A DNA stretch of 64,000 bases, taken from Perca fluviatilis (Eukaryota; Chordata; Actinopteri; Perciformes; Percidae). The notes below the pieces were generated by a model that was given only the letters and a program-made list of their open reading frames with translations, had not been told where the DNA came from and ran no database searches. The translations under genes and the position numbers were made by a program. The stretch is from contig NC_053116.1 in NCBI RefSeq assembly GCF_010015445.1, forward strand, positions 8,139,585 through 8,203,584. The letters run 5' to 3'. Positions 1-13,900 of this stretch are shown one piece after another. Every line of letters starts with the position of its first letter. The stretch's first letter is position 1.

Positions 1-3
1 ACC

Positions 4-4
<1 letters not shown>

Positions 5-31
<27 letters not shown>
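5..31. repeat. (ATA)n microsatellite
   Basis: About nine ATA units at the window edge. The following stretch to base 237 is AT-rich intron sequence ending in a pyrimidine-rich acceptor (TTTCTCAG) in front of the first visible PMEL exon. Confidence 0.85.
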
Positions 32-34
<3 letters not shown>

Positions 35-237
35 CAGAAAAAACTAAAGTATTTAAGAATACATTAAACTGCGGAGATTAACAATCAAAACGCTCTCATA
101 TAGGCTACATCAATCCATTTAATTCAGGTCCTCTAAGGTACAAATTACCTGTTACCTGTGATGTTAGTCTACACTTTTAAACCATTTTTAATTAAGGTGA
201 AGTAGTTTTACTTACATAATTATTTGGTGTTTCTCAG

Positions 238-2486
238 ATCAAATCCCCTTCGCCGTCTCTCTGGACCAAGTGAACGACATCGTGGCCGGGGACATGCGCT
301 TCATCCAGAACAGGGCGATCGCCTTCACCATCACCCTCCACGACCCCAGCCAGTACCTCAGCAACGCGGACATCACCTTCAACTGGGACTTTGGCGATCA
401 AAGTGGAGCCCTGATATCCAGAGAGCTGACTGTCACTCACACCTACATCAACTCTGGCTCCTTCAAGCCTCAGGTGGTGATCCAGGCGGTCATCCCAGAT
501 AAGGCCTGCGACCCACCAGTTAATCCCCCAACCAAAGCCCCTGGTCCACCTACTCATCAGGGCACCACAGGTAAGGCAAGGAAGGCAAGGCAAGGCAAGG
601 CAAGGCAAAGCAAGGCAAGGCAAGGCAAGGCAAGGCAAGGCAAGGCAAGGCAAGGCAAGGCAAGGCAAGGCAAGGCAAGGCAAGGCAAGGCAAGGCAAGG
701 CAAGGCAAGGCAAGGCAAGGCAAGGCAAGGCAAGGCAAGGCAAGGCAAGGCAAGGCAAGGCAAGGCAAGGCAAGGCAAGGCAAGGCAAGGCAAGGCAAGG
801 CAAGGCAAAGCAAGGCAAGGCAAGGCAAGGCAAGGCAAGGCAAGGTGACAAGGCAGCTTAATTTGTAAAGCACATTTCAGCAACAAGGCAATTCAAAGGG
901 CTTTACATAAAACATTAAAGAGCAGTTAAAAACAGTTAAAAATATTAAAACAGCTAAAACAGAATAAGAAAATACAAGAATAAAAGTTACAGTGCAGTAC
1001 AAAAAAATTAACAGTTATTTAAAGAAAGGCAGCATAAAAAAAAAGGTCTTCAGCCTTGATTTTAAAGAGCAGATGTTAAATAAGCATCATGTTAATGTTA
1101 ATTAATAAGCATTAGCTAGCTAGAGGTGTTAAGTGCTCATTAGGTTATAAAAATATTTCTATGGTTAGCATGCTATCATACTAAAGTATATTTAAGCAAT
1201 AGCTCATGTCATGAGCTTTTATAAAAGGGTCATAAAGTATGGGGTTAGTGAAAGTTATAGTCACATTCTCATTTAAATAGATATCTATTACAAAATATTC
1301 ATGTTTACAATAAAATAGGTCCTCTGACCTAGCTAGCTAGGCTGCACATAACATTACCAAGGCAGTTGCTACACAGTCATGTGTACACTAGCTAGAAGCT
1401 AGCACAGGCTAACCCTTTTTTGCTTAATTTACAAGCTAAAAAAAGGCACACAATTACACAAACAAACTAACCGTGGCAGCAGTAGACCAGCAACTCTTTT
1501 CTGCGAGGTAAAATAACTGTTTTTGTCAATGTAGTCTGGTGGCTTTGAAGAGAAAAAAGATAACAGCTTCAGTTCCCCCAGTAGGAAAGGGCTGTCTGAC
1601 AGCAAGGTAAAGCAGTGAAAAAATATTCTAAATATAGCCTACACTTAAAGGGATATTTGCTGATTTTAAACCAGTTCTGTGTCATGGCAGTGTGTGTGTG
1701 CAGCTGAACAGCTTTCCTCCATGGCATCAGCTATCAGTTTGTTAGTCTAACGTTTTATTTCTCAGACGCCCAGTGATACTGCAAAGGAAATCACGGCTAC
1801 GAACCAATCAGATTGCTTGATTTGAGTTACACCTGCTTATGGCGCGTTCCAGGCAACGCACAACTCGTGTTTTCACAACCTTCTACCCGTGAAAGTGCCC
1901 TGGAACGGCAGTCAAACCCATAACTTACTACCCGTGAACTCGTACCAGATCGTTGTACTATCAGTTACAGTTTTTGACGTCACATACACGTAAACGACAA
2001 TGGCGACCCCTGTTGATGCTGTACAGACGCCGGTGATTAACAGTGAGAAATAGAAATTAATAGACATGAATAGGCAACATAAAGTAATTCCGCACATTGT
2101 AATCAAAACAATGCACATACAATTGTGTACTTATACAGGTTATGTTTATTAAATGAAGCCCAAAATATGTCGCCGACTAGAAATTGCTAGTATCAGCTAG
2201 CGCTAGCTAACATTAATGTTAGGTAGCCGCTAGCTAACGTTAACGTGACTTGTCGTGACTTTGCCTGGAACGCTACCAAGTTGTGACTTGAAGTCGTAAC
2301 TTACGGGCTAAAAATTGTGTCTAGAAAGCAGCATTAGCTTCATCATGTTAGCATTTAACATTAGCATTTAGCTTAAAAAGCTATAGTGCGTAGTTTCTGT
2401 CGCCCCCATGAGGAATTCTAAGTAATGACAACAAAACTGTTGGCAGGTCCACATGATACAAACCTTCCGTGACTGCGCATCGCTTC

Positions 2487-2581
<95 letters not shown>

Positions 2582-5500
2582 TCACTTATGTAAAAGATAA
2601 GTACTTTTTTCCAAAAAAGCAAATAAGTGTTTTTCCTAAAATGTCCAACTATCCCCTATAAAATTTAACCATATTTACAATGTTTGTACTTGTGTGTATA
2701 CCTTAGCTCCACATACGTACATCTTAATGACGCACAAACAAATTTCCCTGTGTGTAGTGAAAGCTGCTGCACTGGCGTCTGCTGTCCCCATACTGGTTTC
2801 CACCAAGGCAACTGGTCTGACTGTCAACATGGTTCCTTCGGACACAGAGGAGGACAACACTGAGTATGAGGCCTCCACTGCCCCCAACACTCAGCCTGCC
2901 CCGGAAGCACCCACAGTGGCCAAGACTCCCTCCCCCGTCAACCGTGACGTGCCGGCTCACAGTGAGCCACAGACAGGTAAGATTTTTAAATTAAAGTATA
3001 ACTAGATATAACCAGATGATCACTTGTTCAATCCCCACCCGAGGTATGTGCGACAAAAATGTGTCCTGTTAAAGTGCAAAATACTTAGTTGATACCAGCT
3101 GACCAGAACCAGATAACCAGATTGATTTCCTCAAATGTAAATTTGATGTAAATCTTAAAAGAAGCACTGCCATTGTGTGAATCCTGATTTGCATGCTGAC
3201 TGGAGTTTTTTCAGCTCAGGTTTTCTTATTTAATTTTTTATACATGCATCTACAATACGCACCAATCCAAGAGTAGCATGTTCAATTTGAAGCACCTGTT
3301 TTTTGTCAGCTTGATATTTGGAGAAAGGCTGTTCCAAAGTACAGCACAGAATAAAAGCTTCTGGCTTCATTATTTACAGGAGGCATTATGCATGAATGCA
3401 CATTGACCCCGATGTTGTAGCCATGCTGAGTATACTATGGAGCATTGTAATCTGTAAAGTGTGAACACAAATATTCAGGAGCAGGCTTATTGATGGTGTG
3501 GGAAAAAATGTATCTTAGCTGTACAGGCAGCAGCCCTACACTTCTAAATCTATTACTTTAACTCATGTTAAAGGAAAACAGGCACACTTAAATGACACAG
3601 CAAGATACAAAATGACGCTGCATCAATAATGATTTCTTAGTAGGAATATCCAAAAGGATCTGTTATTAGTGAGCTAATCCCCTGCTGCTGTTTATTCTCC
3701 CCAGGTGCAAAGCGACCGGTGATCCTGACGGGCCAAGCGACTGTGGTGGTCGTTGCTAAGAGGGACGCTGATGATAAACCCTCCGACGATGACTGTGTCA
3801 TATATCGTTATGGCTCCTTCTGCACTGGCATCGAAGTGTTTGGTGCGTTACCTTTCATTAATGATATGATCAGGAAGATGTCAAATGACATGTCGGTGAC
3901 CTCTTGTCTTTGTTTTCAGAGGCCATTGAAAAAGTAGAGATTGTACAAATGGACAACGCTGTGATGGCAACACCGGACATGGACAGAAACGTGTTGGATA
4001 TCACTGTTACCTGCCAGGGAAGGTGAATGCTCTGCACTACACTTCTATCAAAATAAAAAAGCATTTTATTGTTTATTCTGACTCCCTGGAGCATCTTCGT
4101 CCTCCAGCCTTCCCAAAGAGGTGTGCAGCGTGATTCTGGATGCAGAGTGCTTGAGGCCGATTCACACGGCGTGCAACATGGTGGAGCCCTCCAAAGAGTG
4201 CCAGCTGGTGTTGCGTCACTTCTTCAATGACTCTGGGGTCTACTGCATCAACGTGTCCATGGCCAACGACGTCAGTTTAGCTGTCACCAGTGCCAAAGTC
4301 AACGTCGACATAGGTACGCAACATAAGCACTATATCTCTCATATATAGCTCTCAGGTCATCAGGCAGAGTTAGATCCAGGACCGGTGAAGGGGGCCTTCA
4401 GTTACTGTGGTCCTGCGCTCTGAAACAATCTGCCTGATGACCAGCACAACTGTGTCCACATTCAAAAGCAAACTCATCTTTATGACATTTTATGAAGCCA
4501 TCCTGCCCTTTTTGTCATATGGTGATGATGAGGACCATATTATTTTGCTGTTTTTTCAAAAAAGCCTCTTTTTCCGCTTGGGGCATTTCTTTATCTGAAG
4601 ATCATGCTCTGGGTTGTATTTCTCCCTATCTTCTTCTTCTGATACCTTAAATCGAAGTTGTCTTGCTGGACATCTGAAAAGTTTTTAACCAGGTCCTGTT
4701 TGACACTGAAACGTGCACTCATGGCTTCAGCACAGAGAGGGTACTGTCATCTGCTGCACATTTATAACCTCTGAATGTAGAGGTATTAGTTTACTAAGCA
4801 CTACTATGCTTTGAAGAAATGTCTATTTTGTGTCTGAAATGGTTTGAACTTGAGTCATGTATGGGGTCCGTGACAGGTGACAATGTACCCATGCTAGAAA
4901 GTTAAGCTCAATCAGTAGCACACATAAGCTCAATTTTGTGTGTGTGTATGTGTGTGTGTATGTGTGTTTTTTGGGGCGCCTGTGGCTCAGGTGGTAGAGG
5001 GGTCGTCTACCAATCAGGTTTGTTGTTTGATCCCACTCCAGTCCACGCCCATGTCGAAGTGTCCTTTAGCAAAACACTGAACTGTCTTGCCATAGGACAA
5101 GACATTGCTCCCGGTGCTGTGCCATCGGTGTGTGAATGTTTATCTGATGAGCGGGTGGCACCTTGTACGGCAGCCTCGGCCTCCAGTGTATGAATGTGAG
5201 TGTGTGGATGGTGAATGGTTCCTGTACTATGTAAAAGCGCTTTGAGTAGTCGTTAAGATTAGAAAAGCGCTATATAAATGCAGTCCATTTACGTTTTGTA
5301 GATTGTCTTGTTGTGTTGATGCTTGTACTGTATTCATATACATACTGTATACATTGTTTCTAATATGCTTATATTTCTATATTTTGTATTTTAATGTAAA
5401 GCACTTTGAGTTCACATGTAATGAAAGGCGCTTTATAAATAAAATTGACATTGCCCAAACCATATTATATAATAGTCCAGTGGTTCGACAGTACAGTACG

Positions 5501-6583
5501 TTTCTCCATTTGATCCTGCTTATTGACAGCGTGATCCTTGTTTCAGGTTCAGGTCTGTCCTCTCCTGGCACCATCGCCATGGTGTTGGGTGCCCTGGTAC
5601 TTGTTCTAGCAGTTGGAATAGTGGCATATTCTTACAAGTAAGAACTGACTTTCAATTTTCTATTAATTATACACAATTTCGTTTATTTACTTTAAGGAGT
5701 ACGTTTGCTGATATTGTACATTTATCTAGCTACCTAGCTACCTTTGCGGCTACCTAACGTTGATGTTAGCTAGCGCTAGCTGATACTAGCGATTTCTAGT
5801 CGGCGACATATTTTAGGCTTCATTAACATAACCTGTAGTAGTACACAATCGTATGTGTATTGTTTTGATTACAATGTGCAGAATTACTTTAAGTTGCCTA
5901 TTCATGTCTATTTATTTCTATTTCTCACTGTTAATCACCGGCATCTGTTCAGCAGCAACAGGGATCGCCATTGTTGTTTACGTGTGTGTGACGTCAAAAA
6001 CTGTAACTGTATGACCTCATAAGGAGAAGATTCCTGATTGGTCCATCTGAGCTTTCATTTTCTCAAAGGCAGAGCAGGATACCCAGGGCTCGGTTTACAC
6101 CTATCACCATTTCTAGCCACTGGGGGACCATAGGCAGGCTGGGGGAACGCATATTAATGTTAAAAAACCTCATAAAGTGACATTTTCATGCCGGGACCTT
6201 TAAAAGTAAAAAAATAGAAAGTATGCATTTGTCTTCTGTAGGAATGAATGAGCTTCAGAAGGGAAGTCAGAGAGTATTAAGAGACAGACTAACACGTAGT
6301 TGGTTTTGGTCTTTTCATGGGATTTTGTGGAAGATAATATAATTATAGAATATTACCAGCTTTATCAGTAAAGCACACAGTCTAATTTAAACAACTGTTA
6401 TTTTATGCTTCACTCAACAGACGCTTTAAGTCCTACCGTCCTCTGAAAGAAGACCTGATAGCGTCTGCAGGCCCGCAGGTGGGCCGGGCTCCTGCCTGCT
6501 CTGGAGCCTCGATGTTCTGGAAGCTTCTGAACAGACGGGGAGCTGTGGACGACTGCCCTCTGCTGCAGGACCGACCTGTGTGA
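238..6583 (+). CDS. pmel: PMEL (premelanosome protein), 3' exons only
   Basis: Partial gene for the melanosome amyloid-fibril protein PMEL (silver/gp100), a type I membrane protein. Exons that keep one frame across GT/AG borders are 238-570, 2758-2976, 3705-3842, 3920-4022, 4108-4313, 5547-5637 and 6421-6583 (stop TGA 6581-6583). The first begins IPFAVSL and holds the PKD domain, with the diagnostic WDFGD and a THTY strand. The second is a short Pro/Thr/Glu-rich stretch standing where mammals have the RPT repeats; no periodic repeat is visible in it. Exons 4108-4313 and its neighbour form the Cys-rich kringle-like domain (CQG, SLPKEVC, ECQLVLRHF, GVYCINVS). Exon 5547-5637 encodes a hydrophobic membrane segment. 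The tail ends DDCPLLQDRPV, an acidic dileucine sorting signal comparable to the mammalian ENSPLL tail. Signal peptide and N-terminal region lie upstream of base 1. Teleosts have two pmel paralogues and I cannot tell which this is. Confidence 0.93.
573..845. repeat. (GGCAA)n pentanucleotide array abutting a PMEL splice donor
   Basis: Roughly 54 units of GGCAA with a few GGCAAA-type interruptions (near 606 and 806). It starts within the GTAAGG donor of the PKD exon (donor GT at 571-572). Because 5 bp does not divide by 3 and the unit lacks stops, all frames are open on both strands, which explains the long low-complexity reading frames here. It merges at its right end with an interspersed repeat. 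Confidence 0.95.
846..1075. repeat. Teleost interspersed repeat fragment
   Basis: Sequence of the type GTAAAGCACATTTCAGCAAC... followed by a long A-rich tract. I recognise this as a common dispersed fish repeat from general familiarity; no search was run. The adjacent GGCAA array looks like an expansion of its edge. The rest of the intron to about 1740 is AT-rich with TAGC-rich words and no gene that I can see. Confidence 0.5.
1841..2310. mobile_element. Non-autonomous element, copy A, in a PMEL intron
   Basis: Bounded by inverted motifs CGTTCCAGGCAA (about 1845) and TTGCCTGGAACG (about 2263). The interior (about 1900-2230) reappears in reverse orientation at 5730-6011 in a later intron of the same gene, including CACTGTTAATCACCGG-type and GTCGGCGACATAT-type words. 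No protein is encoded. The class is not determined. Confidence 0.6.
2488..2578. repeat. (CA)n microsatellite
   Basis: Uninterrupted CA dinucleotide run of about 45 units inside a PMEL intron. It produces spurious CVCV reading frames on the minus strand. Confidence 0.95.
4350..5452 (+). mobile_element. LINE 3' fragment interrupted by a SINE
   Basis: In the PMEL intron between 4313 and 5547. The segment 4407-4500 translates to a decayed LINE ORF2 C-terminus (a WNNLPDD-like stretch followed by STFKSKL, as in Rex/L2-type elements). A tail of the type AAAGCACTTTGAGTTCAC...GCGCTTTATAAATAAAATTG lies at 5395-5450, as expected for the 3' end of such LINEs. A tRNA-derived SINE sits between them, so I infer a LINE copy later hit by a SINE. 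Family assignment is by recall. Confidence 0.55.
4973..5292 (+). mobile_element. tRNA-derived SINE
   Basis: The head contains an A-box-like TGGCTCAGGTGG and a B-box-like GTTTGATCCC, spaced as in a tRNA promoter. The body has the fish SINE words CATGTCGAAGTGTCC and CTGTGCCATCGGTGTGTGAA. The tail is AAAAGCGCTATATAAATGCA then GTCCATTTAC. The short TG-rich run just before it (4936-4970) is a microsatellite. Confidence 0.85.
5730..6011. mobile_element. Non-autonomous element, copy B, inverted relative to copy A
   Basis: Reverse-complement relative of about 1900-2230, carrying the same TAGCTAGCGCTAGCTGATAC, GTCGGCGACATATTTTAGGC and GACGTCAAAAACTGTAAC blocks. It lies in the intron before the last PMEL exon, so the pair forms an inverted repeat spanning five PMEL exons. 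Confidence 0.65.
6013..6203. mobile_element. Partial copy of the 54.2-kb TTAA-type MITE
   Basis: Contains GACCTCATAAGGAGAAGATT, CCAGGGCTCGGTTTACACC and CACTGGGGGACCATAGGCAG, and ends GCCGGGACCTTTAA. All are the reverse complement of the left half of the element at 54154-54687. The internal 46-bp array and the other terminus are missing. Confidence 0.75.
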
Positions 6584-6836
6584 ACCAGCCTCACACCACA
6601 AAATGCAACACCAAGAAACTTATGATTCAAAGTTTTCTGCACCTGAGATGTCTTTTTATACTTTTTTTTTTTTTTATCATATTTTCTAAATGACAAACTC
6701 AGTGTGTAATATTTAGGTGTTCAAATCAAAATCAATTTTTTTCTTGAATTACACTTTAGACATGCTCTGATCTTTTGTACCTACAAAGTTGGTAGTAAAA
6801 GTGTATACTTTCATTTGGACAAAACTGAATTTTTCC

Positions 6837-6842
6837 AATAAA
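6837..6842 (+). terminator. pmel: PMEL polyadenylation signal
   Basis: AATAAA about 254 bp after the PMEL stop, followed by a GT-rich stretch (GTTGTGTAGTC) typical of a downstream element. Confidence 0.75.
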
Positions 6843-6935
6843 CGTTGCTCAAAACAGTTGTGTAGTCTTATTTCCCTGTGACTTTTGACACTTTTCTAAC
6901 ACGAGGTAGCTACACTAATGATGTCGATGAGCTCC

Positions 6936-7490
6936 TTAAAGGACAAATCCGGCTTAAAATGACCCTAGGGTTTAATAGCACATGTGTACCGAGTCTACCG
7001 TTCTCTGGGATATGTTTTCATGCTAATCGAATGTGACCAGTTTTAGCGCAAACCGCTAATTAGCTTATAACGCTAGTCGTTGGGGCACGGAAAAAGTAAA
7101 AAGAAATCGCTCTTTCTATAACACTAACAAGGCTCAAAATAGCACCACACTTCCACAGTAAACCGAAGCATTGAGAACTTTTAAAAGTTTATTAAAAAAA
7201 TTGTTTATAAAGACAGTACCGTTCACGTATACAGGCAGGCGCCATGTTGGGAAAACAGTCACGATCAGTCAAACGACCAACGCCGTGCTTAAGTTATGTT
7301 ACTGGTTACACGGCGTGAATGTAGGGACCTTCGTTATGCTACCATGGAAGTGTGGTGCTATTTTGAGCCTTTTTAGTGATATAGAAATAGTGATTTCTTT
7401 TTACTTTATCCATGCCCCGACGACTAGCGTTATAAGCTAATTAGCTGTTTGTGCTAAAACTGGTCACATTCGATTAGCATGAATACAAAG
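6936..7490. mobile_element. Foldback (long inverted repeat) element
   Basis: The left arm (TTAAAGGACAAATCC, then ATGCTAATCGAATGTGACCA and TAACGCTAGTCGT) is mirrored by the right arm (ACGACTAGCGTTATAAGC, then TGGTCACATTCGATTAGCAT). The centre around 7180-7300 is unique. It begins with TTAA; the outermost right end appears lost. The 7500-7840 stretch after it is AT-rich and holds nothing that I recognise. Confidence 0.75.
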
Positions 7491-7840
7491 ACATTAACAT
7501 GTAATGTAGTCATGCGTAAATCAGGGACACTAAATGAAAAAAAAAAACATAGCTTCAACATGTCAAATTATATCAGCTTTTTAACTACAAACTGTAATAT
7601 GTTAAATGTAAAAACAAAAGTGTATAAATGTAAAAAGTAATTTTTTCCTGCATATATGCTGCATAAGTTAATGAGAAAAGATATAAATGATCGGTGTTAT
7701 GAGTCCACAACTTTATTATGTGAATTATTATTATTATTATATTAACTCAATATTAAGACTTTCAACATTTTGCAGGACACACATACAGTATATTTAGGTT
7801 GAATTTATAAAAGACAAACACATTCACATGTCATAGGAAT

Positions 7841-7846
7841 TTTATT
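7841..7846 (-). terminator. Polyadenylation signal of alpha-tubulin copy 1
   Basis: TTTATT on the plus strand (AATAAA on the gene strand), about 100 bp past the stop codon. The short 3' UTR resembles that of copy 2 (both contain a TGTCAAACAAGAAA / AGTCAAACAGGAAA block), supporting a common origin. Confidence 0.75.
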
Positions 7847-7947
7847 TAGAACATAGTCAAACTAGTAATTGACAATAATTTGTTTGGAATGCATCCAAGA
7901 ACACATTGCAATCAATTTCTTGTTTGACAAGCGCCTTTTTACCCCTT

Positions 7948-10640
<2,693 letters not shown>

Positions 10641-10801
10641 TGTTTTCGTTTGTGGTTCAAAGAGGAAGAGGAGAAGGAGACAATGTGAAGAAAGAGGATA
10701 TTTTTTTTTTTTTTTTTTTTTAAAAACGGTGTGCTTTGCGTCGCGTGTTGTACCCAACGGGGTCGATGCAACAACTGGTGAACGGGAGGGCGGTGCTACC
10801 A

Positions 10802-10809
10802 TATTTATA
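10802..10809 (-). promoter_or_regulatory. TATA box of alpha-tubulin copy 1
   Basis: TATAAATA on the gene strand, 162 bp upstream of the ATG, implying a 5' UTR of about 130 bp. A (GA)n tract follows immediately upstream. Confidence 0.65.
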
Positions 10810-10831
10810 CATGCAGGGCTTCTGTGCACGG

Positions 10832-10864
<33 letters not shown>
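10832..10864. repeat. (GA)n tract upstream of the copy 1 TATA box
   Basis: About 16 GA units, read as CT on the gene strand, directly upstream of the TATA box. It could act as a GAGA-type promoter element or be a neutral microsatellite. Confidence 0.85.
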
Positions 10865-10869
<5 letters not shown>

Positions 10870-10989
10870 AAGGTTTTTACTAGGCCTGCTACCATTTGGT
10901 AATGATGTATAAACCGAGCTGTTCTGTATTTTGCATTCAAATGTATTATTGTAAAACCTGCTCTTAAAGTGCACTGCGACATTGTTATA

Positions 10990-13900
10990 TAGGCATTGTA
11001 TTTTAGATGGAATTAAGACTGTAAATATCTGGGGTTTTCCCTACCATCATAAGGCTTAGGTAGCTGAATGAGCATCAATGTCAATGTGAGCATCAAAACT
11101 AACTAAATGACTCCCCCCCCCCATCCCCCAGATCTAATTGTTGTTGGTCCCCAGGAGACTTCTTTCGCAAGTTTTGTATTTAAGCTTTTTGAGTGTTATT
11201 TATTTATTATCTGCTCTAGCATTTTATTTATTTATTTTTCGGTTTGGACACGGACATAGTAATATTATAATAATGGACCGATATGATCGGGAAATGTATT
11301 TTTTTGTATTGAAAAACTTAACATTGTCTTGAGGGAGGATCCCTAAACCAACTTTCACAAACCCAGGGAAAACACTGAATATGTAATGACACTTTATATA
11401 TATTCATTTATTTATTTTTAGCTTAAAGCCTTGTTGCAATGCAATGTTCCATATTTCTGATGTTCAGAAATGAAAGGCCATTCTTATTGAATAAAGGGGT
11501 AGTTCAAACAAAGCCAATTAGGCATGCAGAGGAATGAGCGAAGACTGCATCTATTATGTGGGTGTGGCAAACTGCAATTCAATGGCCTACGAAGCTAAAG
11601 CCTACAGCTATATATCCTGGTGCTTATTAAGCAAATTCCGTGTGCAAAATATGTGCCTTTTCTTTTCACTGCACTTGATATAAACGATGGCAAAAATGGC
11701 TGAATGCTTCTGCTGCACAAGATGCTTCCATCCCACTCGCGAGCTTGGCATTCGCGTTGATGCGGAAGCCGGCCATGGCAGCTATCCCTCCGGCCTTGCC
11801 AGCTCTCGAGCTCCCCTCCCTCCCTTTTTGCCCCAGATTCTCTGCAATGATGTCACTCAGTGGGCCGATCACGTGGCTGCATGTCAGCCCGTCTCTCCGC
11901 TCAGCTGGACTGACGTTGGGGTTGTGCTTCCTCTGCTTCTTTCCTGTTTTGTGGAACTGAAATAGCGGTTTATGTGACATAATGGTTGCACTAAAGCACT
12001 TCATAAGGTCCTTGTTCACAGTGTGACTCCTGCAGTAAAAAACAACAACCATGAAATCCCATGCCCTTTAAGCTGCCTTGAAACCCGCAGGGAACGAAAG
12101 CCATTTGAAAAGAAGCTTGCACGTTGCGTCTATAACATAATGAGCAAGTCTACTGCAAAATCCCTAATGCAGTATGAACTCCAAATGTTGCTTTTGCCAG
12201 AGCACCCGCCATAATGCGGGAGGTGTCATCATTTATTTAGCAGGGAAGACAGGATGTATAATTTACAACCAGCTTTACGTGGCTGCTATTCTCAATAGGG
12301 ACGGCAGGGGATGAAAAAGAAGAACAGGAAGAGCCAAGCCAAGCCAAGACTTATTGAGAGAACATTCTGCACCCCTCCTCCCCCTCCTCCTCCTCCTCCC
12401 CCCCCTCCTCCTCCTCCTCCTGCTCCTCCTCCTCCTCCCGAGCAGCTGTGAGACAGGGAGGGTCTGAGCAGCTGCACACCCAGAGGAGAGAGGGAGGATG
12501 GGAATGCTGGAGAGATGGGAGTGGTCCTTCATGGCATGGAACTGACCGCACTGTATCCGGCAAAAACAGAATATGATACCCGACAAAGTGACGGAGCACA
12601 TTTTTCATCTGTCACAGCAGAATCCTCACGTGTTAATGCAGGTGCGGTTATCTAAACTGGGCCATCAGACGAAAGAGGAAGGCTGCGTTCTAAATATTTA
12701 AATAGATTAACGAGCAAAGATTTTGATCTTGATATATTTGTGTTTGACTGGTGTCATGTTGCACAGCTGGGCCAGAACCTCGCAAGAACGCTGTTCTGGA
12801 AGGTCCATGCGGTTACTGTACATGTTTTGGTTCTGCAAACCAGTCAAAATAGAGTAGGACATGGAAACACAGATACAAGGGCATACATGTAGCCTAGTAG
12901 ATAATCCAATAAGCCACTTATTAATAAATCTAGATGTGACAATTGATCAGAAAGTACTGTATCATGTGATGGCAAATAAGGCAATTGAGGAATAAAGCTG
13001 AGACATAATTGAACCAGCAACACAATGTTTTTAAGCCAAGAAATTGTTTTAAATTGGCCGCTACGATCTTTTAGCATAGCTCTTCTTTTTTTTTTTTATT
13101 TAAAATGGTTCATTATTTCACAATGAATACATCTGATCAGCTGGCTCAACGCCTGGAAAATCTCAGAAGTGACATATAATCAGATATCAGAAATACCGGC
13201 ACAAAAACACAACGGCTAAGACTACGTAAGACAGGTAGATGTCATATGTTTTGATTTGATGGTGTCGAAAAATGATACACTAAAAAAGGGGGGGGGGAAA
13301 TGATCGGATTTACTGTGATTGTGGCTGCTATATAGCCTTCTGCAGCCACAAAAAAGCGAGAGTGACAAAGTGGATTATTTTAAGCCGCCATAACATTCAT
13401 AGAGGTGTCATTTCTGCCTCTGAGACAACTGTTGTCACAGAGCGTTCCTTTGTTGTTAGCAACCAAGCCCGCTAACTGTGTGTTAGTTTGCTTTTCTCTA
13501 GCTCCACTGAAGAACAATTTATGGTCTCTCTCGTTGAAAGTTGAATGTTTGACGCAAACAGAGCTGCTATGCACATCCAGTTAGGTTACCGCCCGTAGAA
13601 AGAACAAGGTTTTATACGTGTATGTGAACAAAAGAGCCGACCCACATTGATGCCATGCATCTCGTGCTTGCGGAGGCCACACCCTTATTATCCTCATGAC
13701 AATTGATCTTGTTTTTTTGTTTTTTTTGTCATCAGTTTTATGAGAGGAGGACACATGCACTTATAGGCGACAGGATGTGTGTTTCCTTACAGACACAGGA
13801 CATCAGGCTGACATATTTTTTTTGGGGAAAAGAAGTGGCTGAAGGCGCCTCACATCCCCCCACAGAGGCAGCTGCACTGCAGTACTTTAATGCTGCCATT

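Noticed and set aside
573..845. CRISPR-like array, also considered for the arrays at 29.1 and 63.3 kb
   Set aside because: Units are contiguous without unique spacers, and the genome is eukaryotic.
234..886. CLALP-type and KARQG-type proteins
   Set aside because: Products of the (GGCAA)n array, which lacks stops in any frame; the real exon ends at the donor at 570.
11666..12052. Overlapping frames of 60-130 residues on both strands in the copy 1/2 spacer
   Set aside because: Frames overlap on both strands in a GC-rich patch, with no family resemblance.
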